Positions 36,627-44,875 of a stretch of 64,000 nucleotides of DNA are shown here, piece after piece. The stretch is taken from assembly GCA_021850095.1 (NCBI GenBank), contig JAJZRX010000003.1:62001-126000 (forward strand). The letters are read 5' to 3'. The DNA is from Deltaproteobacteria bacterium. Lineage in GTDB: Bacteria > Desulfobacterota > Desulfuromonadia > Geobacterales > Pseudopelobacteraceae. The position numbers were made by a program, and so were the translations under genes. Under the pieces are notes generated by a model. The model made no database searches and was not told where the DNA came from. It worked only from the letters and a program-made list of their open reading frames with translations. Position 1 is the first letter of the stretch. Each line of letters starts with the position of its first letter.

Positions 36627-36983
36627 ATGAGTTTCAGAACGATATTGATCGAGAAGCTGAAAGAGAACGTGGCCTACAAACTTTCCAGTAACAGCACCGT
36701 CATCAGTGAAGTGACCAGCATCATCCTTGAAGACATCGATTACAGGGACATCGCCTCAGAAATCAGCATAAACGCTTCTGACATTGCCGATGAGCTTGAC
36801 CATTCCGACTTGATTTCCGAAGTGGTGGACAACCTGGACACCGACGAGATCGCACGGGCTGTAGCAGATAACTGTGATCTGGAGGAGATCAGCAGCCGCG
36901 TCATCGCCATGCTCCCCGATACCTTCATGGACGATCTTGCCATACAAACTGCCGGGGAGATTATCGAGGAAATGAGGTCGTAA
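36627..36983 (+). CDS. hypothetical acidic helical protein
   Basis: GGAG RBS; MSFRTILIEKLKENVAYKLSSNSTVISEVTSIILEDIDYRDIASEI. Confidence 0.6.
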   Translation: MSFRTILIEKLKENVAYKLSSNSTVISEVTSIILEDIDYRDIASEISINASDIADELDHSDLISEVVDNLDTDEIARAVADNCDLEEISSRVIAMLPDTFMDDLAIQTAGEIIEEMRS

Positions 36984-36988
36984 CGAGT

Positions 36989-37240
36989 ATGTCTGACTTG
37001 AGACAGTTCAATTGTAAGAGCAGTTGTGCTAAATTACCGGAAAGGAGAAATGCCGTGCGTAAAGGTGACATTGTGAAATTCAGGGAACCGCTTGATGCCA
37101 ATGAGGCACTGGAGCGTTTTGTCCTTATTGAAGAACCTGATGGCGGACGGGTATTGGTGCAATGCATCTGTGATCCGTCCGTCATGCTGATCGCGCCGAC
37201 CAAAGTGCTTGTAGTGAGTGACCTCGCTGTAACAACATAA
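36989..37240 (+). CDS. hypothetical protein (start possibly GTG at 37054 after AAAGGAG)
   Basis: ORF track; RKGDIVKFREPLDANEALERFVLIEEPDGGRVLVQCI. Confidence 0.55.
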   Translation: MSDLRQFNCKSSCAKLPERRNAVRKGDIVKFREPLDANEALERFVLIEEPDGGRVLVQCICDPSVMLIAPTKVLVVSDLAVTT

Positions 37241-37269
37241 CAGTTAGACAGATAATACAGATTTTGCGG

Positions 37270-37301
37270 AAGGGGTTCGTTCGAAAGAGCGGACCCCTTT
37301 T
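37270..37301 (+). terminator. terminator-like hairpin
   Basis: AAGGGGTtCG...CGgACCCCTTTT. Confidence 0.5.
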
Positions 37302-37318
37302 GCATTGGAGGCATTACC

Positions 37319-37681
37319 ATGACCAGAAAGAAACTTATGAAAACCCTGGCTGAGATGAACATCCAGCCGGATAGCACCGTATTTACCATTACCAGCGAAG
37401 ACCTGATCGCTGCCATCGCGGAAGAAGTAGACCTGGAAACCGTCACGTATCACGAATTGCGGGAAATCATCAGCATTGTCCGCAAGAACCTCAACAATCT
37501 GAACTGGCAGGATTCTGTTGTTCACAGCATCAGTCACCTGCCATTCGGTCTCAATCAGACCGGTATCGCCTGGGATGGACATCTCCCCTGCATCGGCTGT
37601 CCCGATGCCATGCTGTTCGACAACAACTGTTACCACCAGAGGGAATGCAAGTCCTGGGAAATCTATGAGGCACGGTTCTAA
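37319..37681 (+). CDS. hypothetical protein
   Basis: GGAGG upstream; HLPCIGCPDAMLFDNNCYHQRECKSWEIYEARF. Confidence 0.6.
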   Translation: MTRKKLMKTLAEMNIQPDSTVFTITSEDLIAAIAEEVDLETVTYHELREIISIVRKNLNNLNWQDSVVHSISHLPFGLNQTGIAWDGHLPCIGCPDAMLFDNNCYHQRECKSWEIYEARF

Positions 37682-37712
37682 CTGTGCTATTATCCTGAAA
37701 GGAAAATTACCT

Positions 37713-38405
37713 ATGGAAAAGATCATCGCAAAAATTCAGAAACTGCTGGCACTTGCCAACTCCAGTAACGAGCATGAAGCAGCCCTGGCAGCTGCCCATG
37801 CTCAGAGATTACTGTCAGAACACAACCTGGCAATGGCAGACATTGAATCGGAGCAGAAACCACAGTCAGCCGATAAGGTGGAAGCACAGGTATCGAAAAC
37901 CCTGCCGAAATGGGTACGGCACTTGTCTTCAGGTGTCTGCACTGCTTTTGACTGTCAGGCCATCCATCATCCCGCCACCGGCAAGATGACCTTTATCGGC
38001 GTCGGTGCTGACGTGCAGATCGCCGCCTATACCTTTTCCTATCTGGACAAGACGGTCAGGAGGCTGTGCAGCAGCTACATGAAGGTCCATGTCAGCAGAG
38101 ACATATCCAACCGCCACCGGGAACTTAAACGCCAGTCCTACTACCTGGGGGCGGTATCCACCATCAACAATCGTCTGCGGGAACAGAAGGCGGTCACACC
38201 GACCACTCCCGGCGCACTGGTGCCGGTCAAGGAAGGACTGATCAAAAAAGCAATGAATGATCTTGGGCCTATCAGGACCGTCAGAAGCAGACGCAGCTAC
38301 ATCGATCCTCACGCTTATACCAAAGGTCAGCAGGACGGCCACAACGTAGGGATCAATAAAGGCATCACCGGAAGCAAACCTGCTACCAGATCCATAACCA
38401 GATAA
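37713..38405 (+). CDS. DUF2786 domain protein
   Basis: MEKIIAKIQKLLALANSSNEHEAALAAAHAQRLLSEHNLAMADIE. Confidence 0.85.
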   Translation: MEKIIAKIQKLLALANSSNEHEAALAAAHAQRLLSEHNLAMADIESEQKPQSADKVEAQVSKTLPKWVRHLSSGVCTAFDCQAIHHPATGKMTFIGVGADVQIAAYTFSYLDKTVRRLCSSYMKVHVSRDISNRHRELKRQSYYLGAVSTINNRLREQKAVTPTTPGALVPVKEGLIKKAMNDLGPIRTVRSRRSYIDPHAYTKGQQDGHNVGINKGITGSKPATRSITR

Positions 38406-38438
38406 ACCCGACTACTCAAAATTTCATAACCAACCGAC

Positions 38439-38469
38439 AAGGGGCGTGCCATACGGCATAGCCCCTTTT
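38439..38469 (+). terminator. terminator-like hairpin
   Basis: AAGGGGC-g-TGCC-atac-GGCA-ta-GCCCCTTTT. Confidence 0.6.
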
Positions 38470-38488
38470 GTCATTCAAGGAGCCGACA

Positions 38489-38629
38489 ATGTTAACCATT
38501 GCCCAACATACCTGGGAGTACAGCTTCATTCTCTGCGAGTGCTGTTTTGACATTATTCTGGAGGACGACACGTTCACCTTCAACAACAAGTGCTATTGCC
38601 ACCGCTGCATCGAGGAGGTCCGGCCATGA
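38489..38629 (+). CDS. small Cys-rich protein
   Basis: MLTIAQHTWEYSFILCECCFDIILEDDTFTFNNKCYCHRCIEEVRP; overlaps the next ORF by ATGA. Confidence 0.55.
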   Translation: MLTIAQHTWEYSFILCECCFDIILEDDTFTFNNKCYCHRCIEEVRP

Positions 38630-38748
38630 TCGAATGGATGGCGGAAGTCTTCTTCAACATCGCAATCTTCATTGACACCATTCTCGAAAACACACTTCCA
38701 GCAGACGACCTTCACAAACTCACTAACGACAAGGAGCAACAGCCATGA
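38626..38748 (+). CDS. small hypothetical protein
   Basis: MIEWMAEVFFNIAIFIDTILENTLPADDLHKLTNDKEQQP; translationally coupled on both sides. Confidence 0.5.
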   Translation: MIEWMAEVFFNIAIFIDTILENTLPADDLHKLTNDKEQQP

Positions 38749-39086
38749 AACGGATATATCCACACATACGCTACATGACACCTGAAGAGACCAATTCCCA
38801 CCAGCTGCAGAATCCCGGTCTGATCCTTGAGTACGAAAACCTGATGATCCCGCTCAATGCTGGTTACACTGACAAAGTGACGATCTTCCACCAGGGAAAC
38901 AGCCTGCTCATTCTGACCACCAACAGCAGAATCGGCTATGCCGGTCTTGACGAGCTGGACGTTACGGATGGCGACATTATCGGCACCGTATTCATGCAGG
39001 ACTGGCAGTTGAAGGAATCTGTCAGTAAGCAGTGGTTCCATATGAAGCCGAAAACGCTGATCAAACGATTATCGAATTACCTGTGA
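38745..39086 (+). CDS. hypothetical protein
   Basis: ORF track; ATGA overlap with preceding ORF. Confidence 0.6.
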   Translation: MKRIYPHIRYMTPEETNSHQLQNPGLILEYENLMIPLNAGYTDKVTIFHQGNSLLILTTNSRIGYAGLDELDVTDGDIIGTVFMQDWQLKESVSKQWFHMKPKTLIKRLSNYL

Positions 39087-39198
39087 AAGCAGGGAAACAC
39101 AGACAACAGCGGCAAATAACAGCAAATATCAGAACATTTCAGTAAAGAGGCCGTTGCACATTTGCCGATCAGCGGCAACAGCAAAACACACTACCAGA

Positions 39199-39222
39199 GA
39201 GGGGGCCATTAAGCCCCCTTTT
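39199..39222 (+). terminator. terminator-like hairpin
   Basis: GGGGGC-cattaa-GCCCCCTTTT. Confidence 0.6.
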
Positions 39223-39243
39223 CAGTTATGAAAGGAAATCACC

Positions 39244-39729
39244 ATGACCATAAAGACATTACTCGGAGACGATACAACCATCACCTTCAGAAAAATCAAA
39301 GCGGTGTTCGAGCCGGTAACTGTACATGAGGATGTAACACGGTATCTGCCCCCTGATACCAGGTACACTGCACCAATTCAATTGTTCCAGGCGTTCCAGT
39401 ACCTGATGGCGGAGACCAAGGAATACTTCATCTGTCTACATCTCTATGGTAAAAACCGTGTCAACTGCCTGGATGTGGTCAGCATCGGCAGTCTCAATCA
39501 AAGCATCGTCCATCCACGCGAAGTATTCAAGACAGCCCTGTTGTCATCAGCAGCGGCAGTCATACTGATCCATCAGCATCCGACCGGCGATCCGACGCCG
39601 AGTCGGGAAGACATCGAAATAACCCGCAGACTCAAGGAAGCTGGTGAACTCCTGGGTGTGAAAGTGCTGGACCACGTGATCATCGGCAAAGATGATTATT
39701 GCAGTTTCGTGGAGAAAGGACTTTTGTAA
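39244..39729 (+). CDS. radC: RadC-like JAB/MPN domain protein
   Basis: AAVILIHQHPTGDPTPSREDIEITRRLKEAGELLGVKVLDHVIIG. Confidence 0.92.
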   Translation: MTIKTLLGDDTTITFRKIKAVFEPVTVHEDVTRYLPPDTRYTAPIQLFQAFQYLMAETKEYFICLHLYGKNRVNCLDVVSIGSLNQSIVHPREVFKTALLSSAAAVILIHQHPTGDPTPSREDIEITRRLKEAGELLGVKVLDHVIIGKDDYCSFVEKGLL

Positions 39730-40036
39730 CGAACCAGTGAGCTGAACTGACAACCCGTAATCCGGATTTGGCAAACCAGTCCGGACCCGACGAAGGGGGT
39801 AGTTTTTGGGAAAGACGTTTAATTGGGCTTGTGAAGCGTTTGGTGATGTATAGGCAGCAGCGGTAACACCCTGCAATTAGGAAAAGATTTGCCTGAAAGA
39901 ATTATATGAGTGTAGTATCAGGATTATTCCTTACGGTTCGGTCTCTCACGATTCATTTGCGATAAGGCCGCAAATAAATCATTCGAGATCCGAGTCGAAA
40001 AAGGCAGTTCGCCCGAGGTAGCTATGCGTAATTTCG

Positions 40037-40089
40037 TAGGTAACAGTTTTATGGAGTTTTACCTCTCGTGTTACCTATATGTTACCTAT
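40037..40089. repeat. GTTACCTA(T) direct/inverted repeats beside the tRNA-Gly 3' end
   Basis: TAGGTAAC 40037-40044; GTTACCTAT 40070-40078 and 40081-40089. Confidence 0.5.
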
Positions 40090-40133
40090 GAAATCAAAAA
40101 GGGTCAGGCAAATTGCCTAACCCCTTGATTTAA

Positions 40134-40208
<75 letters not shown>

Positions 40209-40266
40209 TTTTGTTAGATACAAAACAAGTCTGACATCTTGTATGAATGTCAGACTTGTTTTTGAT

Positions 40267-40342
40267 TGGCTCCCCTTCACGGACTCGAACCATGGACAAG
40301 GTGATTAACAGTCACCTGCTCTACCAACTGAGCTAAAGGGGA
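40267..40342 (-). tRNA. tRNA-Asn(GUU)
   Basis: reverse complement TCCCCTTTAGCTCAGTTGGTAGAGCAGGTGACTGTTAATCACCTTGTCCATGGTTCGAGTCCGTGAAGGGGAGCCA. Confidence 0.95.
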
Positions 40343-40657
40343 ATATAATCAACAGTACTTTAGCAATACTGAAGACTTACTGTGAAAAGCTGGTGCTGCG
40401 AAAGTCCTGACTATCTATCATGTGTCGGTTATTGAAGTCAATAATAAATTGAAAGTTACTGTAAAAAGTTTATTGAAATGTGATGGGGAGCCGTTCAGTC
40501 ATGTATGATCCTGTCGTCTGACGAATATGTATGAGTTAATGGATTTGTTGTCCCAAAGACCGTATACCTGCATATCAACAGACTGTCCGGCAATTGACTT
40601 TAACGGTTTACTCATGCTAGAACTATCAACCGTATTTTTCGCATAAAAGGACTTTTC

Positions 40658-41338
40658 ATGGAAGATTTCTTCCTTAAGCTTTCGGTAATGCTGGTGCCCG
40701 GTATGCTGGCGATTGTGTGTCACGAGGTTTCTCACGGCTATATCGCCTGGCGCTTTGGTGATCCGACAGCCCGTATGCTTGGCCGCCTGACCTTGAATCC
40801 CATCAAACACATCGATATCATCGGTACTCTGATGATTTTCTTTATCGGCATCGGTTGGGCCAAACCGGTGCCGGTTACCTACGAAAACCTGCGCAACCCC
40901 AAGCGGGATATGATCTGGGTCGCCGCCGCCGGGCCGATTACCAATATCACCCTGGCGACGATCTCGGCTTTTCTTCTGCGGGGTATCGTGGCAATCGGCA
41001 CTCCGGCCTCCTCCGCTTCGCCGGTCTCAATGATGGTCGAGCCGCTGGTGATGATGCTTTCCTTTTCGGTGTATATCAATCTGCTGCTGGCGATATTCAA
41101 TATGATCCCTGTGCCGCCGTTGGACGGCGGCCGGGTGTTGATGGGGCTCTTGCCTAATCGCCAGGCTGCCTCCTTGAGCCGGATTGAGCCGTACGGCATG
41201 ATTATCATCATCGTCCTGGTGTTTTTCACAAACCTTTTTTCGTATGTGATCTCCCCCTTTCTGACCCTTGGCGTACAGCTTCTGGCCGGGCCGCAGAGCG
41301 GTCTGGTGCTGGGTGTTACCCGCCTGATGATGCACTGA
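40658..41338 (+). CDS. site-2 protease family (M50) membrane metalloprotease
   Basis: HEVSHGY (HExxH), NMIPVPPLDGGRVL. Confidence 0.9.
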   Translation: MEDFFLKLSVMLVPGMLAIVCHEVSHGYIAWRFGDPTARMLGRLTLNPIKHIDIIGTLMIFFIGIGWAKPVPVTYENLRNPKRDMIWVAAAGPITNITLATISAFLLRGIVAIGTPASSASPVSMMVEPLVMMLSFSVYINLLLAIFNMIPVPPLDGGRVLMGLLPNRQAASLSRIEPYGMIIIIVLVFFTNLFSYVISPFLTLGVQLLAGPQSGLVLGVTRLMMH

Positions 41339-41368
41339 TTCTTACTACGGCAGCTTAAGGACTTTTCT

Positions 41369-42469
41369 ATGAACGATCCCCGGATACGGCGATTTGCAGA
41401 GATTCTGGTCGATTATTCGACCAGGGTGAAAAAAGGCGATCTTGTCCTGATCAATGCCGCCGGCCTGGAGGCGCTGCCGCTGGTCAAGGAGCTGTATGCC
41501 CTCTGTCTTGAGCGTGGCGCCCGGTATGTTGAATACTCCTTTTCGGTGCCGGAAATCGATCGCAGTTTTTATAATTCCGCCAACAAGCAGCAGTTGGAGC
41601 ATTTTCCGCAACACAAGCTCGATTTCTACAAGACCCTGACGGTTTATATCGGTATTTCGGCCGGTAACAACTCAATGGTTATGGCCAATGCCCGCCAGGA
41701 TGCGATGGTTGCCTATCAGAAGCTGACCCGGCCGCTGATCGACCAGCGGGTCAAGCATACGCGCTGGGTTGTGACCCGCTACCCGACCCATGCCGCTGCC
41801 CAGGAAGCCCGCATGAGTCTGGATGAGTATGAGGATTATCTGTTTTCGGCCTGTTGTATCGACTGGAAAGTTGAGTCGAGGAAACAGGAAAAACTGAAAA
41901 AGCTGATGGATAAGACCCGAAACGTGCGTATCGTTGCGCCCGATACCGATCTGCGCTTCAGCATCGAGGGGTTGCCGGGTATCAAGTGTGACGGGCGCCT
42001 GAATATGCCGGACGGCGAGGTCTTCAGCGCGCCGGTCAAAAACTCGGTTCAGGGTCATATCACCTACAACTGCCCCAGTATCTACCAGGGCAAGGAATAC
42101 AATGGCGTCCGTTTTGAATTCAAGGACGGCAAAATCATCAAAGCCAGCGCCGATGCCGGCATGAACGCCGCGTTGAACAAAATACTGGATACCGACGAAG
42201 GCGCCCGGTATATCGGCGAATTCGCCATCGGGGTTAATCCGGGCATCCGCCAGCCGATGCGGAATATTCTCTTTGATGAGAAAATATTCGGATCGATCCA
42301 CTTCACGCCCGGGCAGGCCTATGACGAGTGCGACAACGGCAATCGATCGGCGGTGCATTGGGATCTGGTGCGCCTGCTCGACGACGGCGAAATCTGGTTT
42401 GATGACCTCCTGATCCAGAAAAACGGCCGATTTACTCACAAAGATCTTCTGGAACTGAATCCAGCTTGA
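41369..42469 (+). CDS. M29-family aminopeptidase
   Basis: GEVFSAPVKNSVQGHITYNCPS; ARYIGEFAIGVNPGI; GSIHFTPGQAYDE. Confidence 0.9.
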   Translation: MNDPRIRRFAEILVDYSTRVKKGDLVLINAAGLEALPLVKELYALCLERGARYVEYSFSVPEIDRSFYNSANKQQLEHFPQHKLDFYKTLTVYIGISAGNNSMVMANARQDAMVAYQKLTRPLIDQRVKHTRWVVTRYPTHAAAQEARMSLDEYEDYLFSACCIDWKVESRKQEKLKKLMDKTRNVRIVAPDTDLRFSIEGLPGIKCDGRLNMPDGEVFSAPVKNSVQGHITYNCPSIYQGKEYNGVRFEFKDGKIIKASADAGMNAALNKILDTDEGARYIGEFAIGVNPGIRQPMRNILFDEKIFGSIHFTPGQAYDECDNGNRSAVHWDLVRLLDDGEIWFDDLLIQKNGRFTHKDLLELNPA

Positions 42470-42480
42470 GAGAGACCTTC

Positions 42481-42984
42481 ATGACCGAGTTACCGCACCC
42501 TGAAGCAGCGTTTGAACATGATGACTTCGATTTTGACAGCATTGATGAGGAAGTGCTGGTTGACCAGCGCTGCCAACAGCTCCTCAACCGTTTTTATCTC
42601 CATCTCCAGCAGCAGGGGATGCCGGCGGAGCGTGCCTCGGAGATGGCTTTCAGCGCCGACCTGTACTTGCGGGATTACCTGCTGGATTTCGGTCGGCAGA
42701 ACGTTGCGCGTCCGCAAGCGGGAATCATTGCCAAATTCGCGGCTTCATGGTTTATAACTCATACGCTTGATCCGGAATTTCCGATGCTGGAACAACATCT
42801 GAAAGCGATAGTCAAGTTTTACCGCTATCTTCGACAGCAGCATCTGATCTCCGAAGAAGAACTTGCCTTTCTTGAGCGGGAAGCCGAAGATCTTGAATTC
42901 TATAAAGCGCGGATCGACACTTTTCTGGGTATCACCGGCGATGGTTTTGTGGCCTGGGATCAGGAATACCCGGCCAGATTCTGA
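42481..42984 (+). CDS. hypothetical protein
   Basis: ORF with plausible start; no recognised motif. Confidence 0.65.
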   Translation: MTELPHPEAAFEHDDFDFDSIDEEVLVDQRCQQLLNRFYLHLQQQGMPAERASEMAFSADLYLRDYLLDFGRQNVARPQAGIIAKFAASWFITHTLDPEFPMLEQHLKAIVKFYRYLRQQHLISEEELAFLEREAEDLEFYKARIDTFLGITGDGFVAWDQEYPARF

Positions 42985-43006
42985 CATCATCCGGGAGCGA
43001 ATTTCA

Positions 43007-43408
43007 ATGAACTGCAAAAAAACAAAACAGATACGGCTGACGATTCTGGATCAAAATTACATCCGAAATGACTGGAACTACGATTTTGACGGGCCCGGCT
43101 TCGACGGTTTCTTTGCCGCCTTGTCAGCGGATATGCAAAAGATGGGCATTGGCCTTGAACTGTTGCGCAACCGGGATGTGGCCATACCGATCAACAGTTA
43201 TGCCGATCTGCTGAATGTCGTCAAAATTTCCTCTCCTGATGATGGCCACAACAATCACTGTATCGGCCACATTATCGGAAAAAGCCCCAATCTGGATATT
43301 CAGGAAGATATCCGCCTGGCCGTGCGCCGGATTGCCTTTGCTCCCGAAACGGTTGCACCGTCGAATGAATTTCGCAAGGTGTGCCATAACTGCGGCTGCG
43401 GTTGTTAG
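43007..43408 (+). CDS. hypothetical protein with Cys-rich C-terminus, upstream of hgcA
   Basis: MNCKKTKQIRLTILDQNYIRNDWNYDFDGPGFDGFFAALS...RKVCHNCGCGC*. Confidence 0.75.
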   Translation: MNCKKTKQIRLTILDQNYIRNDWNYDFDGPGFDGFFAALSADMQKMGIGLELLRNRDVAIPINSYADLLNVVKISSPDDGHNNHCIGHIIGKSPNLDIQEDIRLAVRRIAFAPETVAPSNEFRKVCHNCGCGC

Positions 43409-43436
43409 TTTGTACCGATGGCGGGAAAGAGTGCCC

Positions 43437-44552
43437 ATGAATGACTCTGTTTGCAATCTGGACAAGCCCGGTCTCGACACTCCCCCCTGTTGAGGCCCCA
43501 AGAATCCTGCGGTCAGCGGGATCGTCGACGAAAAAGTCCCCGGTTTCAGCACCTGGATGGTAACTGCTACCGGACGCGTAGCGGTAATCTCCGGCGACTT
43601 GGGGGTGAGTGATAGGTTGGGAGGCTGGAAAGCCCGCTGGGGCATCGGGCGTATGTCATACATCGTCCCGCCCGGACTTTACGCGATCGGCTCACCAGGT
43701 CAGGATGCTCCGGTGCTGGTGACCGCCAACTACAAGATGAGTTACGATCTGGTACGCAGCACCATGAAGGGTCATGCCGTCTGGTTGCTGGTTCTGGAAA
43801 CCTATGGCATCAACGTATGGTGCGCAGCCGGCAAGGGCACCTTCGGCACCGGTGAGCTGGTCAGGCGGATCGGCTTGTCGGGCCTGGAAAAGGTTGTCAG
43901 CCATCGGCAGCTGCTGCTGCCGATCATGGGAGCTGCCGGAGTCAAGGCGATTGAAGTAAAAAAACGCACCGGATTTGATGTCCGGTTTGCCACGCTCCGC
44001 ATTCAGGATCTGCCGGAATACCTTGAAAACGGCATGCTGACGACACCGGCCATGCGCGAGCTTACCTTCTGTCTGGGGGAACGCCTGGTTCTGGTGCCGA
44101 TGGAGTTGCTGATCGGGCTGAAGTCGGTGCTGTTTGTCGGTGCTCCGTTGGCTGCCGCCTACGGGGTCGCTGGCGCTGACTTTTCACTGATCAGATTTTG
44201 GGAAGCGCTCCTGCTGTATCTTTTGGCGGTTGTGTGCGGCAGTGTGCTTACACCGCTGCTGTTGCCGTTATTGCCGGGACGTATGTTTTCGATTAAAGGT
44301 GCTGTGCTGGGAGCGGCGGTTTCAGCTGCTATTTTCGCTCCTCTAACTGATTCACTGACCCGACGGGAAATCTGCGCATTTGTATGTGTGATAACCTCCG
44401 TCAGTGCCTTTTATGCGATGAATTTTACCGGCAGCACCCCCTACACCTCGCCATCCGGAGTTCGCCGGGAGATGGGGCGCTCACTGCCGCTCATGGCGGG
44501 GGCATTAGGTGTGGCGGTTGCAATCCTGCTGGCGGGGATTTTTACGGCATGA
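43437..44552 (+). CDS. hgcA: mercury methylation corrinoid protein HgcA, probable selenoprotein (Sec at codon 19, TGA 43491-43493)
   Basis: HgcA cap-helix motif GINVWCAAGKGTFGTGE; VLVTANYKMSYD; C-terminal TM helices; hgcB directly downstream (ATGA overlap). The reading frame upstream of ATG 43557 is open back to 43437 except for a single TGA; SECIS-like hairpin follows it. Confidence 0.85.
43504..43522 (+). promoter_or_regulatory. putative bacterial SECIS element (upper stem-loop)
   Basis: AUCCUGC-GGUCA-GCGGGAU, 7 bp with one G-U pair; the loop starts 18 nt after the UGA. Confidence 0.75.
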
Positions 44553-44839
44553 AGGGTTTTCGCTATCTGTCAAACGTCGCCACGTTGCGGCTGGATCGTG
44601 AGACGTGCGTCGGTTGTGGCCTCTGTCTCACGGTGTGTCCGCACAACGTTTTCACTCTGCAGGCCGGCAAGGCGAGCATTATCGATCTGGACAGCTGCAT
44701 GGAGTGCGGCGCCTGTGCGCTCAACTGTCCGGTCAAGGCGATTGTTGTGGATGCCGGCGTCGGGTGCGCCAGCGGCATGATCAATCAATGGCTGGCAGGT
44801 TTCAACATCAGGTTCCGGAAAGATTCCGGTTGTTGTTAG
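44549..44839 (+). CDS. hgcB: mercury methylation ferredoxin HgcB
   Basis: CVGCGLCLTVCP, CMECGACALNCP and C-terminal SGCC; overlaps the hgcA stop. Confidence 0.92.
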   Translation: MKGFRYLSNVATLRLDRETCVGCGLCLTVCPHNVFTLQAGKASIIDLDSCMECGACALNCPVKAIVVDAGVGCASGMINQWLAGFNIRFRKDSGCC

Positions 44840-44875
44840 GCACTCTTTATCAGACTTTCTTGAAGGAGATCCCCC

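Noticed and set aside
37518-37712. N-terminal extension of the DUF2786 ORF
   Set aside because: Overlaps the 37319-37681 gene in another frame; ATG 37713 after GGAAAATTACCT starts the recognisable domain
43557-44552. 331-aa hgcA start at ATG 43557 as given by the ORF track
   Set aside because: No ribosome-binding site and it cuts into the conserved N-terminal domain; the in-frame upstream start with UGA recoding explains the data better
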